Origin: Xylanibacter oryzae DSM 17970
GTDB lineage: Bacteria; Bacteroidota; Bacteroidia; Bacteroidales; Bacteroidaceae
DNA length: 64,000 nucleotides
Assembly: GCF_000585355.1 (NCBI RefSeq)
Contig: NZ_KK073873.1
Location: 2,027,703 to 2,091,702, forward strand
Reading direction: 5' to 3'
Shown in pieces: positions 1 to 8,982 of this stretch; the stretch's first letter is position 1; each line of letters starts with the position of its first letter. The position numbers and the translations under genes are program-made. The notes under the pieces were generated by a model, which saw only the letters and a list, made by a program, of their open reading frames with translations, was not told the DNA's origin and did no database searches.

Positions 1-854
1 GGGAAATCTCAGGATTGAAAGGAACTGAAAGCACCGTGAGTGAGGGTGAATATTGTGGTATGACTATTAACGAACTATTGAATAAGTTGAAAGGGAAACT
101 GATAGGTGAAGAAAACTACAAACATTTTAAGAACGAGTTCCCGTTGCTTATAAAGTTTATTGATGCACGTCAGGACTTGTCTATACAGGTACATCCTAAT
201 GATGAGGTGGCCCATAATCAAGGAATAGATCATGGCAAAACTGAAATGTGGTATATCATGGACTCAGAACCTTCGGCAAAATTACGCATCGGACTAAAAA
301 AACAGATTACTCCAGCAGAATATAAAATTATGGTAGAGAATGGTACTATCTGCGATGCCATAGCTGAATATAATGTGAAAGAAGGAGACTGTTTCTTTCT
401 GCCTGCCGGACGTATACACAGTATAGGAGTCGGATGTTTTCTTGCAGAGATACAACAGACAAGTGATGTTACTTATCGTATATACGACTTTAACAGAAAA
501 GACAAAGATGGAAACTATCGACAACTGCATACAAAAGAGGCTGCAGAATGCATAGATTTCTCTGTATATCCAAACTATCATACTGATTATGTACCAACAA
601 AGAACAGAGGTACATCACTTATACAGTGCCAGTACTTTAAAACAGCAGTCTACGATTTGCAGGAGGATATGACAATAGATTATTCAGAACTTGACAGTTT
701 CGTAATTCTGGTATGCCTAAAAGGTGAGGGGAAAATAACAGATAATGAAGGGAACGAAATAGGACTTAGGGCAGGTGAAACAATACTTATACCTGCTACA
801 ACTAACTGGATAAAAGTAAAAGGAGAAATAAAATTTATTGAGACTTACGTGTAA
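1..854 (+). CDS. manA: Mannose-6-phosphate isomerase, class I (5' end outside the window)
   Basis: Interconverts mannose 6-phosphate and fructose 6-phosphate in the cytoplasm. The frame is open to the window edge (first whole codon at base 3) and the residues upstream of the first internal TTG still fit the family, so the gene begins before base 1 and about 280 C-terminal residues are seen. The cupin metal site is recognisable: the IQVHPND stretch, then GKTEMWYI with the metal-ligand Glu, then a His in GRIHSIG. The length fits the short Bacteroidota type of about 320 residues once the missing N-terminus is added. It converges on btuC with only 29 bp between stop codons and no obvious terminator. 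Confidence 0.9.
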   Translation, partial: EISGLKGTESTVSEGEYCGMTINELLNKLKGKLIGEENYKHFKNEFPLLIKFIDARQDLSIQVHPNDEVAHNQGIDHGKTEMWYIMDSEPSAKLRIGLKKQITPAEYKIMVENGTICDAIAEYNVKEGDCFFLPAGRIHSIGVGCFLAEIQQTSDVTYRIYDFNRKDKDGNYRQLHTKEAAECIDFSVYPNYHTDYVPTKNRGTSLIQCQYFKTAVYDLQEDMTIDYSELDSFVILVCLKGEGKITDNEGNEIGLRAGETILIPATTNWIKVKGEIKFIETYV

Positions 855-883
855 ACAGACTTACACATAAGAGTTTGATATGA

Positions 884-1900
884 TTATTTTTTCTTTTGTT
901 TGGCTATAACATATATAATTACCGGAGCTCCAAGCATTGGTGTAACAGCATTCAATGGTATTACACCTGTATCTCCTGGTAATGTACATAGGATATTGCA
1001 GAGCAAAGCTACAACACTGCCAAGAAGAATTGTCGCAGGCAGAAGACTGCGATGGTTCTCTGTAGTAAGAAGCAATCGGGCTATATGGGGTACGGCCAAT
1101 CCAATAAAAGCTATCGGTCCGCAAAAAGCAGTTGTTATAGCTGACAACAATCCCGTAACTACCAGTAAACAGTTGCGTACACGCACCACATTTATTCCTA
1201 AATTTTCTGCATAGCGTTCACCAAGCAGAAGAGCATTCAAAGGTTTTATAAGCACTACTGCTACGATAAGACCAAATAGCGTTACAGCAGCAAATGCAGG
1301 CATCTGTGACATAGACACACCGCCAAAGTTGCCAAGACCCCATACCATATACGATTTTACACCTTCTTCTGTAGCAAAGAAGTTTAGTAAGGACGTGGCT
1401 GCGGATGATATATAACCTATCATAATGCCTACTATTAGTAGCATCATGTTATTACGTACTAAAGAAGAGAAAAAGAATATTACAACAGTTACAAGCATTG
1501 CACCGACAAAGGCTGCCATAAATATTGCGGCGAATCCTGTAATGCTAACACTTCCGGCTGAAATGCTACCTCCAAATAGTAACATGACCAGAGCGACACC
1601 TAACCCGGCTCCACTATTTATACCGAATATTGAAGGATCTGCCAGAGGATTCTTGAATGCAGTCTGCAACATCAGTCCACTGACGGCCAGAGCTGCACCA
1701 CATAACAAAGCTGTAAGTGCCTGAGGAAGGCGTGAACCTAATATTATAAATCGCCATGATTCGTTTTCTACACCTTTGCCCATAATGATATTTGCCACAT
1801 CCTTTAATGGAATCAACACAGACCCAATTATAAGATTCATGGCAAATAAAATTACTATCATAATGCCAAGCATTATGCAATATTTAGATCCTTTACTCAT
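884..1900 (-). CDS. btuC: Cobalamin ABC transporter permease, FecCD/BtuC family
   Basis: Inner-membrane permease of a BtuCDF-type importer. The 338-residue protein is almost wholly hydrophobic, with about ten predicted membrane segments. Family signatures are clear: LPQALTALLCGAALAVSG near residues 58-75, NPLADPSIFGI near 84-94 and GPIAFIGLAVPHIAR at 261-275, the segment that contacts the ATPase in this family. FecCD permeases also carry haem and siderophores; the B12 assignment comes from position, as last gene of the riboswitch-led btuB-btuG-btuF-btuC run. The ATP-binding subunit BtuD, which normally partners it, is not downstream, where the convergent manA gene lies. Confidence 0.88.
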   Translation of the reverse strand: MSKGSKYCIMLGIMIVILFAMNLIIGSVLIPLKDVANIIMGKGVENESWRFIILGSRLPQALTALLCGAALAVSGLMLQTAFKNPLADPSIFGINSGAGLGVALVMLLFGGSISAGSVSITGFAAIFMAAFVGAMLVTVVIFFFSSLVRNNMMLLIVGIMIGYISSAATSLLNFFATEEGVKSYMVWGLGNFGGVSMSQMPAFAAVTLFGLIVAVVLIKPLNALLLGERYAENLGINVVRVRNCLLVVTGLLSAITTAFCGPIAFIGLAVPHIARLLLTTENHRSLLPATILLGSVVALLCNILCTLPGDTGVIPLNAVTPMLGAPVIIYVIAKQKKK

Positions 1901-1953
1901 ATAGTATATTAAACGCGACTATTCGAATATTATTACTTTTACTGTTATAAGTT

Positions 1954-3069
1954 CTATTTTACCAAATAGAAATATTTCAATTCTACTTGCTTGTTTGATT
2001 CAGGATGAAATATTCGGATAAAATCCTGTAAAAGATAATCTGGACGGAAAGGAGACTCCTCATAGAATTTGGAATCTTCTACATTACAGCTATATACATT
2101 TTTACGTTTGTATGCATTAAACTGTGCGTATGCGGCATTTTCTGTAAGCATCTTGTTTAATGATTCCGGACTGCCGTCCCTTGTAAGCCAGACATCCGCA
2201 TTACCGGCCTTGGCCAAGACTGTTTCAAATGGCAGTGCTGTACTACCGCTATGTTTATCTCCGGCAAAAACATACTTGCCTCCTGCGTCTTTTATAATCT
2301 GTCCCATAGTGCTCTCACCACCCGGTACGTACCAGACAGAACCTGTTATCTTGTCCATAAGTACAATAGGATGACTCTTCAACGTACCAGCATAAGATTT
2401 ACCTGCTTTATAACAACTGTCAACAACATTAAACAGAGAGTCTGCTTTCTGTTCACAGCCATATAGCAAGCCATACAATTTCATCCATTCGGCTCTGCCA
2501 AGAGCTGAATATTCCATATAGTCAGCACACTCTATAAGCGGAACTCCGATCTCTTCAAGTTTGCCATATCCGCCACTGTTCTGAAATGGAGATAATAGTA
2601 TTGCGTCTGGTTTTGTATCGATAATCTTTTCTATATTCGATCCCATGCCTTCACCACAGTCGGCAATCTTATGCAGATTACATTGCTGCTGTATCCAAGG
2701 TATCTTTATATACTTCAAGTCGCATACGCCTGCAATAGAACTTCTTGCGCCGATGTTTTGTATTAATGCACAATGTACAGTAGTAAAAACTATGGAACGT
2801 TTAAGCGGAGTACGTATCACCGTACCATCATGAGAAATATCATCTGGAACTTTTCTATCTGATGGCACCAATACATATTTATGAAGCACTTTACCTTTAT
2901 ACCACGGATTAGCAATATCTACTGTTGTATAACCATTGTGTTTGACAATAGTGAGCAGACGGGCATATTTCAGTTTCAGAGTATCACCACCCTCACCCTG
3001 TGCGGTCTTATTTCCACACGAGGCAAAGATGGTGATAATAGTGATTGCTATGAATAAAGATTTTTTCAT
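1954..3069 (-). CDS. btuF: Cobalamin-binding ABC transporter substrate-binding lipoprotein, BtuF-like
   Basis: Periplasmic binding component that would hand B12 to BtuC. The 371-residue protein begins with a hydrophobic leader and a lipobox ending FASC, so Cys18 is the probable lipidation site. The body has the two-lobed TroA/BtuF helical-backbone type: an early segment around IGARSSIAGVCDLKYI, an alternating central part, and a second lobe with VWYVPGGESTMGQIIKDAGG typical of cobalamin/iron-complex binding proteins. It starts 5 bp after btuG and 53 bp before btuC, so co-transcription is likely. Another tetrapyrrole or siderophore is possible from sequence alone; the riboswitch makes cobamide the best guess. 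Confidence 0.82.
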   Translation of the reverse strand: MKKSLFIAITIITIFASCGNKTAQGEGGDTLKLKYARLLTIVKHNGYTTVDIANPWYKGKVLHKYVLVPSDRKVPDDISHDGTVIRTPLKRSIVFTTVHCALIQNIGARSSIAGVCDLKYIKIPWIQQQCNLHKIADCGEGMGSNIEKIIDTKPDAILLSPFQNSGGYGKLEEIGVPLIECADYMEYSALGRAEWMKLYGLLYGCEQKADSLFNVVDSCYKAGKSYAGTLKSHPIVLMDKITGSVWYVPGGESTMGQIIKDAGGKYVFAGDKHSGSTALPFETVLAKAGNADVWLTRDGSPESLNKMLTENAAYAQFNAYKRKNVYSCNVEDSKFYEESPFRPDYLLQDFIRIFHPESNKQVELKYFYLVK

Positions 3070-3074
3070 TCAGA

Positions 3075-4163
3075 CTATCTCATAAAGACAATATGACTTG
3101 GACTTACACCACCAGAGGTGAATGTTACCTTATATGCTCCATCTGAAGTAAAATGGTATATTACGCCATTGGTAACATAGTCTGATGTACCTACATAGAA
3201 ACTTCCGTCATAAGGATTGACGTCCATACAATATACGCTTGATTTTGCCAATGCAGGAGGGACATCTTTCAAGAATGACGATGTATCAGTTTTTCCTGTT
3301 AAGATGTTATACGAATAGAATGAAGTGGCAGTTACATATGTTGTCCAATTAGTAACACTATTAGCTATATATAATACATTATCTTTTATTGCCATTGAGG
3401 TACCAGCCCCAATTTCAGTAACAGTTTTATTTGCCTTATCATAAGAATATATTGCACCTGCGTAATTGGCATCATAACCTTCTATAAAAATATTTCCATT
3501 AGCATCAGATACCATCTTCTGAGGATTGTTACATACTGTGATATCATCTGCAGCCTTAGTAAATGTAGCCTCATCTATTACACACATCAAGTTCAATTTA
3601 CCATAACCATTGCATATAACATAAAGTTTACCGGCTGATGATACTATATTTTCAGGATTGTTAGCTACCTTACAAGAAGCTACATATTTCAAATCATCCT
3701 TTGTAAATTTAAGTACAAGACCTCCATAAGTAGTTACATATATATAATCACCACTTATTACAGCTTTACGAGGCTGACCTTGGTCGGAAGTAAACTTATA
3801 TGAAGCCTCTTTCATTCCTGCTCCGTTCATCTTAACCATATAAGAAGAACCATAAACGAGCATATACAAATTATCACCATCTGTAATCAAATCTTCACCC
3901 GTATCTCCTATATTTTCGCCATTTTGTGAAAGATACAATGATTTGTTGCATATAGTATCTTGCACATAATTGAATGCTGTCAATGAAGAATTGTTTCCGT
4001 TATACGACCCCTCATTCAATATAAAACCACGGGTCTTAGGTAATACGACTTTAGAACCTGAATAATCTACATAATCGCTGTCATCGCTAGAACAAGAACT
4101 GAATCCAGCTGTCAAAATTAGTCCGAACAAGACCGACAAATACAAACTTTTTCTTAATTTCAT
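3075..4163 (-). CDS. btuG: BtuG-like surface cobalamin-binding beta-propeller lipoprotein
   Basis: BtuG proteins of Bacteroides are surface beta-propellers that capture B12 with very high affinity and pass it to BtuB. This 362-residue protein has a lipobox ending FSSC (Cys24) followed directly by SSDDSD, an acidic run matching the Bacteroidota surface-lipoprotein export signal. The rest is a YncE-like repeat fold opening with FILNEGSYNGNNSSLTAFNY and repeated blades of the type LYVICNGYGKLNLMCVID. The ATG at 4163 is preferred over an in-frame TTG six bases upstream. It lies between btuB and btuF under the B12 riboswitch, which decides the assignment; YncE-like folds by themselves do not specify a ligand. 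Confidence 0.8.
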   Translation of the reverse strand: MKLRKSLYLSVLFGLILTAGFSSCSSDDSDYVDYSGSKVVLPKTRGFILNEGSYNGNNSSLTAFNYVQDTICNKSLYLSQNGENIGDTGEDLITDGDNLYMLVYGSSYMVKMNGAGMKEASYKFTSDQGQPRKAVISGDYIYVTTYGGLVLKFTKDDLKYVASCKVANNPENIVSSAGKLYVICNGYGKLNLMCVIDEATFTKAADDITVCNNPQKMVSDANGNIFIEGYDANYAGAIYSYDKANKTVTEIGAGTSMAIKDNVLYIANSVTNWTTYVTATSFYSYNILTGKTDTSSFLKDVPPALAKSSVYCMDVNPYDGSFYVGTSDYVTNGVIYHFTSDGAYKVTFTSGGVSPSHIVFMR

Positions 4164-4173
4164 AATCAAATAT

Positions 4174-6174
4174 TTAAAATGTGAATATTCCCGTAATCTC
4201 CCAATTGCGGCCTGGCATGGGATAATACTTTATTATTTCATACTGTTTATTAGTGATATTATGTACTACACCATTCAATGATAAACTATAACTCTTAAAT
4301 TTAAATTCATGCGACAAGGTGACCGAATGTTCAAAGTAAGAATCCAATTTATACTGGTCTGTATTCATAACAGAAGAATAACGCTTTCCACAACCCATCA
4401 ACGAATAACCTACATTAATAAATGGATTATTGATAATGAATGATACATTACCGCTGTTTTCAGGCGTATAAGGTAATTGTGATTTATAATAAGCTGAACT
4501 TTCGTCTGTAAGATCTACTGCTTTCTGTAAAGTGTAAGCCATAGCCATATCTATGCTTATAACTCTGGATATGCGAAGACCGGTAGACACGGTAGCATCC
4601 AAGCCATGAATATGTACTTTGCCAAAGTTAGCCATTTTCCATATGTATGTAGAAGGGAAGGCTACAATTTTATCTGTAACATCATTATAGTATCCGTCTA
4701 CAGTTACTGTAAAGTTGTACAAACATCTAAATGGGCGCATACTCCAAGTTAACCCCATTCCATATTCGCGGGCCTTTTCAGGACGCAAACCAGTGTTTCC
4801 CATCCTAAGATAATATAAGTCGTTGAATGTGGGTACACGGAAAGTGCTTTTGTACGATGTCCTTACATACAAGGCTTCATCTTTCAATAGACGATATGAT
4901 AAAGATAATGATGGGGATAGTCGTTTTCTGTCATCCGGTTTATCTCCGTTACTAACAGATTCTGTTATATAAGTATTTACAAGATTACCGTTCAAGGCAA
5001 GTCTGCCTAATTGCAATTGTGCCGACATTGCGGTTAAAGATGAGAACCTTAATGGATTAGGACTTAGATTTATGTTATTTCTTAAACTGTTTACAGCTAA
5101 ATCCTGAGCCAGAGATATAGACAAATTATGAATTGGATGCCATCCTATTGTTGCAGAGCCATAATATTCATCCTGACGATCCACATCTATCTGTTTGTTA
5201 TCGGTATACTTCACATTGACATCTTCGTATCGGTTCCACGAATGGTCATACTTCAAGTGAGCACGCAGTTCCCATTTATCGGATAATCTTTTCTTATAAC
5301 TTGACTGAGCAAAGAAATTCTCGTCCCAAAGTCTTTCGTTGGCATCAGAATTATATAGTACAACTACTCCGGGAAGTCCACGTTGAGAATAATAGTAGTA
5401 TATCTTTGTGTCTAATTGGCTACTATCATTGAATGTATAGTAGAAGTTGGTCTCACCATTCCATGATTTAATATCTGAGTTATAACGCTTCTCATGTGTC
5501 TTAAGCATACCATTTTTCAATGTAAACGGATATACACCATCTGCCCGAAGACAGGTGCCATCTACAGACATCGTTAATCTTTTGCCTAACCGTTGCCAAT
5601 AGCGCAAAGATAGGTTCACCAATCCAAATGATCCTCCACGGACCTTTAATTTTATTGAGTAATCCTGATTATCGCCAAAATATGGTTTTATGGTTTCTAT
5701 ATCCAAAACTCCAGCCGAAGCAAAATGTCTGGCTGTCTGCATTATATCATCATTCTGCCCAATAGAAAGAGATAACATTTTGACATTATCCAGCGAAAAG
5801 CGACCTATGTCAATCTGTCCTGCTTGTGTATTACTTACTGTTATGCCATCATAGCTGACTGCTGTATGCTGTGCACCAAGATTTCTCACCGATACTGTTT
5901 TCATTCCACCAATACCTCCATAATCACGCACATTAGCACCGGCAAACTTCTTTACTGCATCTGAAAAGTTGGATATACCTATCTTCTGAAGATCATCAGC
6001 ACTTATAAACTGTGTTGGTGTTCCTGACGTAATATTTTTTTCGACATGTCTTGATACAACCTGAACTTCCTGAATATGATGCACCTGCCCAATGATTGTA
6101 TCAAGAGGTTCATTACTTGCCGCAGCCTGTAAAGCCACTGAGCATAATAACGCTAAGGCAGCGAAATATTTCAT
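4174..6174 (-). CDS. btuB: TonB-dependent cobalamin receptor, BtuB
   Basis: Outer-membrane receptor that takes up B12 using TonB energy. The 666-residue protein has a signal peptide of about 19 residues, a short TonB-box-like segment EVQVV (36-40), a plug domain with the GTPTQFISADDLQKIG and VSVRNLGAQHTAVSYDG motifs, and a 22-strand-type barrel ending in a terminal Phe (GIFTF). There is no N-terminal carboxypeptidase-regulatory-like domain, unlike SusC proteins. It is the first gene after the cobalamin riboswitch, with the ATG about 65 bases downstream of the B12 box. The small size and the following btuG gene fit the B12-specific branch. Confidence 0.88.
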   Translation of the reverse strand: MKYFAALALLCSVALQAAASNEPLDTIIGQVHHIQEVQVVSRHVEKNITSGTPTQFISADDLQKIGISNFSDAVKKFAGANVRDYGGIGGMKTVSVRNLGAQHTAVSYDGITVSNTQAGQIDIGRFSLDNVKMLSLSIGQNDDIMQTARHFASAGVLDIETIKPYFGDNQDYSIKLKVRGGSFGLVNLSLRYWQRLGKRLTMSVDGTCLRADGVYPFTLKNGMLKTHEKRYNSDIKSWNGETNFYYTFNDSSQLDTKIYYYYSQRGLPGVVVLYNSDANERLWDENFFAQSSYKKRLSDKWELRAHLKYDHSWNRYEDVNVKYTDNKQIDVDRQDEYYGSATIGWHPIHNLSISLAQDLAVNSLRNNINLSPNPLRFSSLTAMSAQLQLGRLALNGNLVNTYITESVSNGDKPDDRKRLSPSLSLSYRLLKDEALYVRTSYKSTFRVPTFNDLYYLRMGNTGLRPEKAREYGMGLTWSMRPFRCLYNFTVTVDGYYNDVTDKIVAFPSTYIWKMANFGKVHIHGLDATVSTGLRISRVISIDMAMAYTLQKAVDLTDESSAYYKSQLPYTPENSGNVSFIINNPFINVGYSLMGCGKRYSSVMNTDQYKLDSYFEHSVTLSHEFKFKSYSLSLNGVVHNITNKQYEIIKYYPMPGRNWEITGIFTF

Positions 6175-6237
6175 TCTTATAATACGGTTATTCTTCTACG
6201 CCTTTCCTCGAGACGACAACGAAGATTAATAAAAGCA

Positions 6238-6408
6238 ACGGCAGGTCTTCTGACTTCATTGTCCGGCAGCAAACGTCTTCCCGAATATTATCAGTGACAT
6301 ATTGTTTGCAACCGCGAAGGACAACTTACAGCAGCGGGACTGTTCGGGATTTACACCCGATTCCCTTTTTAATCACGCCATAGTGAACCTATTGCGGGTG
6401 CAAAGTTA
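6238..6408 (-). promoter_or_regulatory. Cobalamin riboswitch with upstream promoter
   Basis: Read on the minus strand, the leader contains GGGAATCGGGTG...CCCGAACAGTCCCGCTGCTGTAAG and ends with AGTCAGAAGACCTGCC, the conserved B12 box (6240-6256). These are the core elements of the AdoCbl riboswitch, in the right order and spacing. The -7 box TAACTTTG occupies 6408-6401, so transcription should start near 6394 and the aptamer lies at the extreme 5' end. The riboswitch should switch off btuB-btuG-btuF-btuC when cobalamin is plentiful. No terminator-like T run follows the B12 box, so control is probably at translation initiation of btuB. Confidence 0.95.
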
Positions 6409-6515
6409 CATATTTTTTTTGAATTCAATAAAAATATGTATTATTTTTTGTTTTTCTATGTAATACTATTAAATTTTAGTATGCAGCTCGACAACCAATA
6501 TACTTATCAAAAGAA

Positions 6516-7970
6516 TCATTTATTTTCTGTCTGCACTTTTGGCCAATTAACAAGAAAAAGCTTTTCTGTAGCACGTGTAAAAGCCGTATATAGCCAATGT
6601 ATATAATCAGGAGTTAGCATATTATCATTCATATACCCCTGGTCTAAGTATATATGTGCCCACTGACCACCCTGTGCTTTATGACAAGTAACGGCATAGG
6701 CATATTTTATCTGAAGGGCATTATAATAAATATCTGTTCTTATCTTCTTCATACGATCGTGTTTCAATGGTATATCAGCATAGTCTTCCATTACTGCGTT
6801 AAAGAGCTGTTCGCTCTGTTCGCGTGTTAACGACGGCGACTCAGATATTAATGAATCTAATATTACTGTTGTCTGCATCTCATAGTCGTTGTAATCGGGA
6901 AACTGCAGCCACACATCAGCAAATCTAAAACCGTATAATTCACGAACATTTCTTATACGCTGCACTTCTGCCCTATCACCATTGGCTATAAATGTTATAT
7001 TCGATTTCTCACGTTCTGCCCAATAATAATTATTTTTGACTATCATCAGTATATCACCTGTAGTAAGTGGTTCTTCTCTGCCCATAACGGTATTTCGAAT
7101 GCCTTGATTATATATATTTGCTCGCTTATTGCTACGAGTTATTACCATTGTCTCGTCTATACCGACTTCCGAGTAACTGCTTGCCAAACTTTCTATTAGT
7201 TCATCACCCGGAACCATACAAATGTCAGCAAATCCTGCAAAACGAATCTTTGGCAATTCTGTAAACCGGTCGTGAGTTATCATATGCCTGATAACAGTAG
7301 CGTTATATAAGATACCAGACTGTTGACTCTGACGTAAAACTTCATTGAGACCTATATCATAAACATTTAATGAATAACCACGCAGAATATCAGAAATAAG
7401 AGCTGGAGATTCTTCTTCACCTATAGGTGGTAACTGGGCATTGTCACCTATGAGCATCATCCTACAGTTCTGTCCGCTATATACATATTGTATAAGGTCA
7501 TCAAGTAACCTGCCACTGCCAAATGCTGATTCAGATATACTCTGGTTGGAGATCATTGAAGCCTCATCTATAATAAAGAGTGTGTCACAATAAAGATTAT
7601 CATTAAGGTTGAACACACCTATATCTCCAGAGAAACTTTTCTGTCTGTATATACGGCGGTGAATGGTAAACGCATCATGAGAAGAATTTAAAGAGAAAAC
7701 TTTCGCAGCCCTTCCGGTAGGTGCTAAAAGTATCACTTTCTGCTTTAGTTCAACCATAGTTTTTACTATAGCTCCTGCAAGTGTTGTCTTACCGGTACCG
7801 GCCGAACCACGAAGTATCATAGCACTCTTGGAATTACGGTCTGTAATGTATGCAGAAAACACGTCAAGAGCTTTTTCCTGTTCTGCTGTCGGAGCAAAAG
7901 GGAATTGTTTATGTATTTGATATTTTAGTTCGTCGCTTAGCACTTTTCGGTTATTTAGTTTGAATTCCAC
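6516..7970 (-). CDS. RecD-like ATP-dependent DNA helicase (AAA_30/UvrD_C_2)
   Basis: A 484-residue superfamily 1B helicase. Walker A is GSAGTGKTT (55-63), Walker B is LFIIDEAS (131-138), followed by GDNAQLPPIG (motif III region), VTCHKAQGGQW and YTAFTRATEKL (motifs V and VI) near the C-terminus. This is the short stand-alone RecD-like protein common in Bacteroidota, without RecB or RecC partners nearby; a role in DNA repair or recombination is inferred from the family. The only plausible start is a GTG at 7970, since the next Met is 51 residues in and would remove the N-terminal helicase region. It is divergent from the DUF3822-rsmD operon. Confidence 0.85.
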   Translation of the reverse strand: MEFKLNNRKVLSDELKYQIHKQFPFAPTAEQEKALDVFSAYITDRNSKSAMILRGSAGTGKTTLAGAIVKTMVELKQKVILLAPTGRAAKVFSLNSSHDAFTIHRRIYRQKSFSGDIGVFNLNDNLYCDTLFIIDEASMISNQSISESAFGSGRLLDDLIQYVYSGQNCRMMLIGDNAQLPPIGEEESPALISDILRGYSLNVYDIGLNEVLRQSQQSGILYNATVIRHMITHDRFTELPKIRFAGFADICMVPGDELIESLASSYSEVGIDETMVITRSNKRANIYNQGIRNTVMGREEPLTTGDILMIVKNNYYWAEREKSNITFIANGDRAEVQRIRNVRELYGFRFADVWLQFPDYNDYEMQTTVILDSLISESPSLTREQSEQLFNAVMEDYADIPLKHDRMKKIRTDIYYNALQIKYAYAVTCHKAQGGQWAHIYLDQGYMNDNMLTPDYIHWLYTAFTRATEKLFLVNWPKVQTENK

Positions 7971-7989
7971 CGGATTTGCAATATCTTTA
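7959..7989 (+). promoter_or_regulatory. Degenerate copy of the DUF3822 promoter overlapping the helicase start
   Basis: TTTG (7959-7962), 19 bp, TATCTTTA (7982-7989). The segment between matches the real promoter 88 bp downstream closely (ATTCCAC..GATTTGCA..ATCTTT in both). The last base of the -7 box is A, not G, so activity is uncertain. It overlaps the first codons of the minus-strand helicase gene and looks like one copy of a duplicated promoter segment. Confidence 0.4.
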
Positions 7990-8046
7990 ACCGTGGTTTA
8001 AGAAAGATCACATCGCTGCAATAAAAATAAAAACTTCATCATTTAT

Positions 8047-8077
8047 TTTGTATTCCACTCGATTTGCACTATCTTTG
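8047..8077 (+). promoter_or_regulatory. Promoter of the DUF3822-rsmD operon
   Basis: A -33 box TTTG (8047-8050) and a -7 box TATCTTTG (8070-8077) separated by 19 bp, the canonical Bacteroidota housekeeping arrangement. Transcription should start near 8084, giving an 80-nt leader. The spacer is nearly identical to that of the promoter at 25522-25492. Confidence 0.8.
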
Positions 8078-8163
8078 CGCAAAGTTAGCACATTTTTTCG
8101 TATGAAAAGATACAGGGAGACAATTAATCTGTGTATAATATATATATTAACATCTAAACAATA

Positions 8164-8982
8164 ATGCCGGGAACAGGTAATAACATAATGGGCACAAAAC
8201 AAAGACTGACTATACGAATAAGTAATACCAGTCTCTTAATTGCTGTGGCTGACCCGGAAGCAAGCCAACCTGTAGAGATGGAACCTTTTATTCTTAAAAG
8301 TGGAATATCCATATCGGCTAACATGCGAGAAGCTTTTAAGTCGGCCGATCTTCTTCAGATGGGATATAAACGTGCACAGGTGCTAATTGATGCTCCGGTA
8401 CTTATGATTCCTACCGAAATGTTTAATGAGAATGATATTAATGCTCTATACTATCATTCTTTTCCAGAACTCAAAGGTGTTTTTGTATTGTTTAATGTGT
8501 TACCAGACCTTAATGCTGTTGCCGTTTTTTCTATAAGTAAAGACCTTAAGATGGTCATTGAGGATAATATTCCTGACGTTAAGTATATCGTAGCAATGGC
8601 TCCAGTATGGAGACAGCTACACCAGAGAAGTTTTACAGGTGCCAGACAGAAGTTATATGGCTATTTTCACGATAGCAAACTTGATATTTTCAGCTTTAAG
8701 AATAACAGGTTCAGATTTTGTAACAGTTTTAATGCCAAGCATTCGCTTGACGCATTGTATTTTTTACTATATGTATGGAAACAGACAGGTCTGGATGTTA
8801 AACAGGATGAAATGCATCTGGTAGGCAATATCCCAGACAAAGACTTGCTTACAGAAAAGTTAAGAGAGTACCTCCGTAACGCTTATATAATAAACCCTGT
8901 TGCAGACTATAATCGTGCACCGGCTACACAGATTAAAGGCATGACTTATGATATGATGACGTTGTTAATAAAAGGAAGATGA
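8164..8982 (+). CDS. DUF3822 family protein
   Basis: A 272-residue protein of the Bacteroidota-specific DUF3822 family, which has an actin-like (ASKHA-type) look but no established role. Visible features are an N-terminal strand-rich part (RLTIRISNTSLLIAVAD), a central QRSFTGARQKLYGYF segment and a C-terminal YNRAPATQIKGMTYDMMTLL stretch. It has no signal peptide or membrane segment. The stop overlaps the rsmD start as ATGA, a pairing conserved in the phylum and suggesting translational coupling. A second in-frame ATG at 8188 is an alternative start. Confidence 0.8.
   Translation: MPGTGNNIMGTKQRLTIRISNTSLLIAVADPEASQPVEMEPFILKSGISISANMREAFKSADLLQMGYKRAQVLIDAPVLMIPTEMFNENDINALYYHSFPELKGVFVLFNVLPDLNAVAVFSISKDLKMVIEDNIPDVKYIVAMAPVWRQLHQRSFTGARQKLYGYFHDSKLDIFSFKNNRFRFCNSFNAKHSLDALYFLLYVWKQTGLDVKQDEMHLVGNIPDKDLLTEKLREYLRNAYIINPVADYNRAPATQIKGMTYDMMTLLIKGR

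Noticed and set aside
861..1124. 87-residue open frame on minus within btuC
   Set aside because: It lies wholly within btuC in another frame; the btuC reading has clear FecCD motifs and this one has none.
8008..8202. 64-residue open frame on minus across the DUF3822 promoter
   Set aside because: It covers a canonical promoter and leader and has no recognisable domain or ribosome-binding site.
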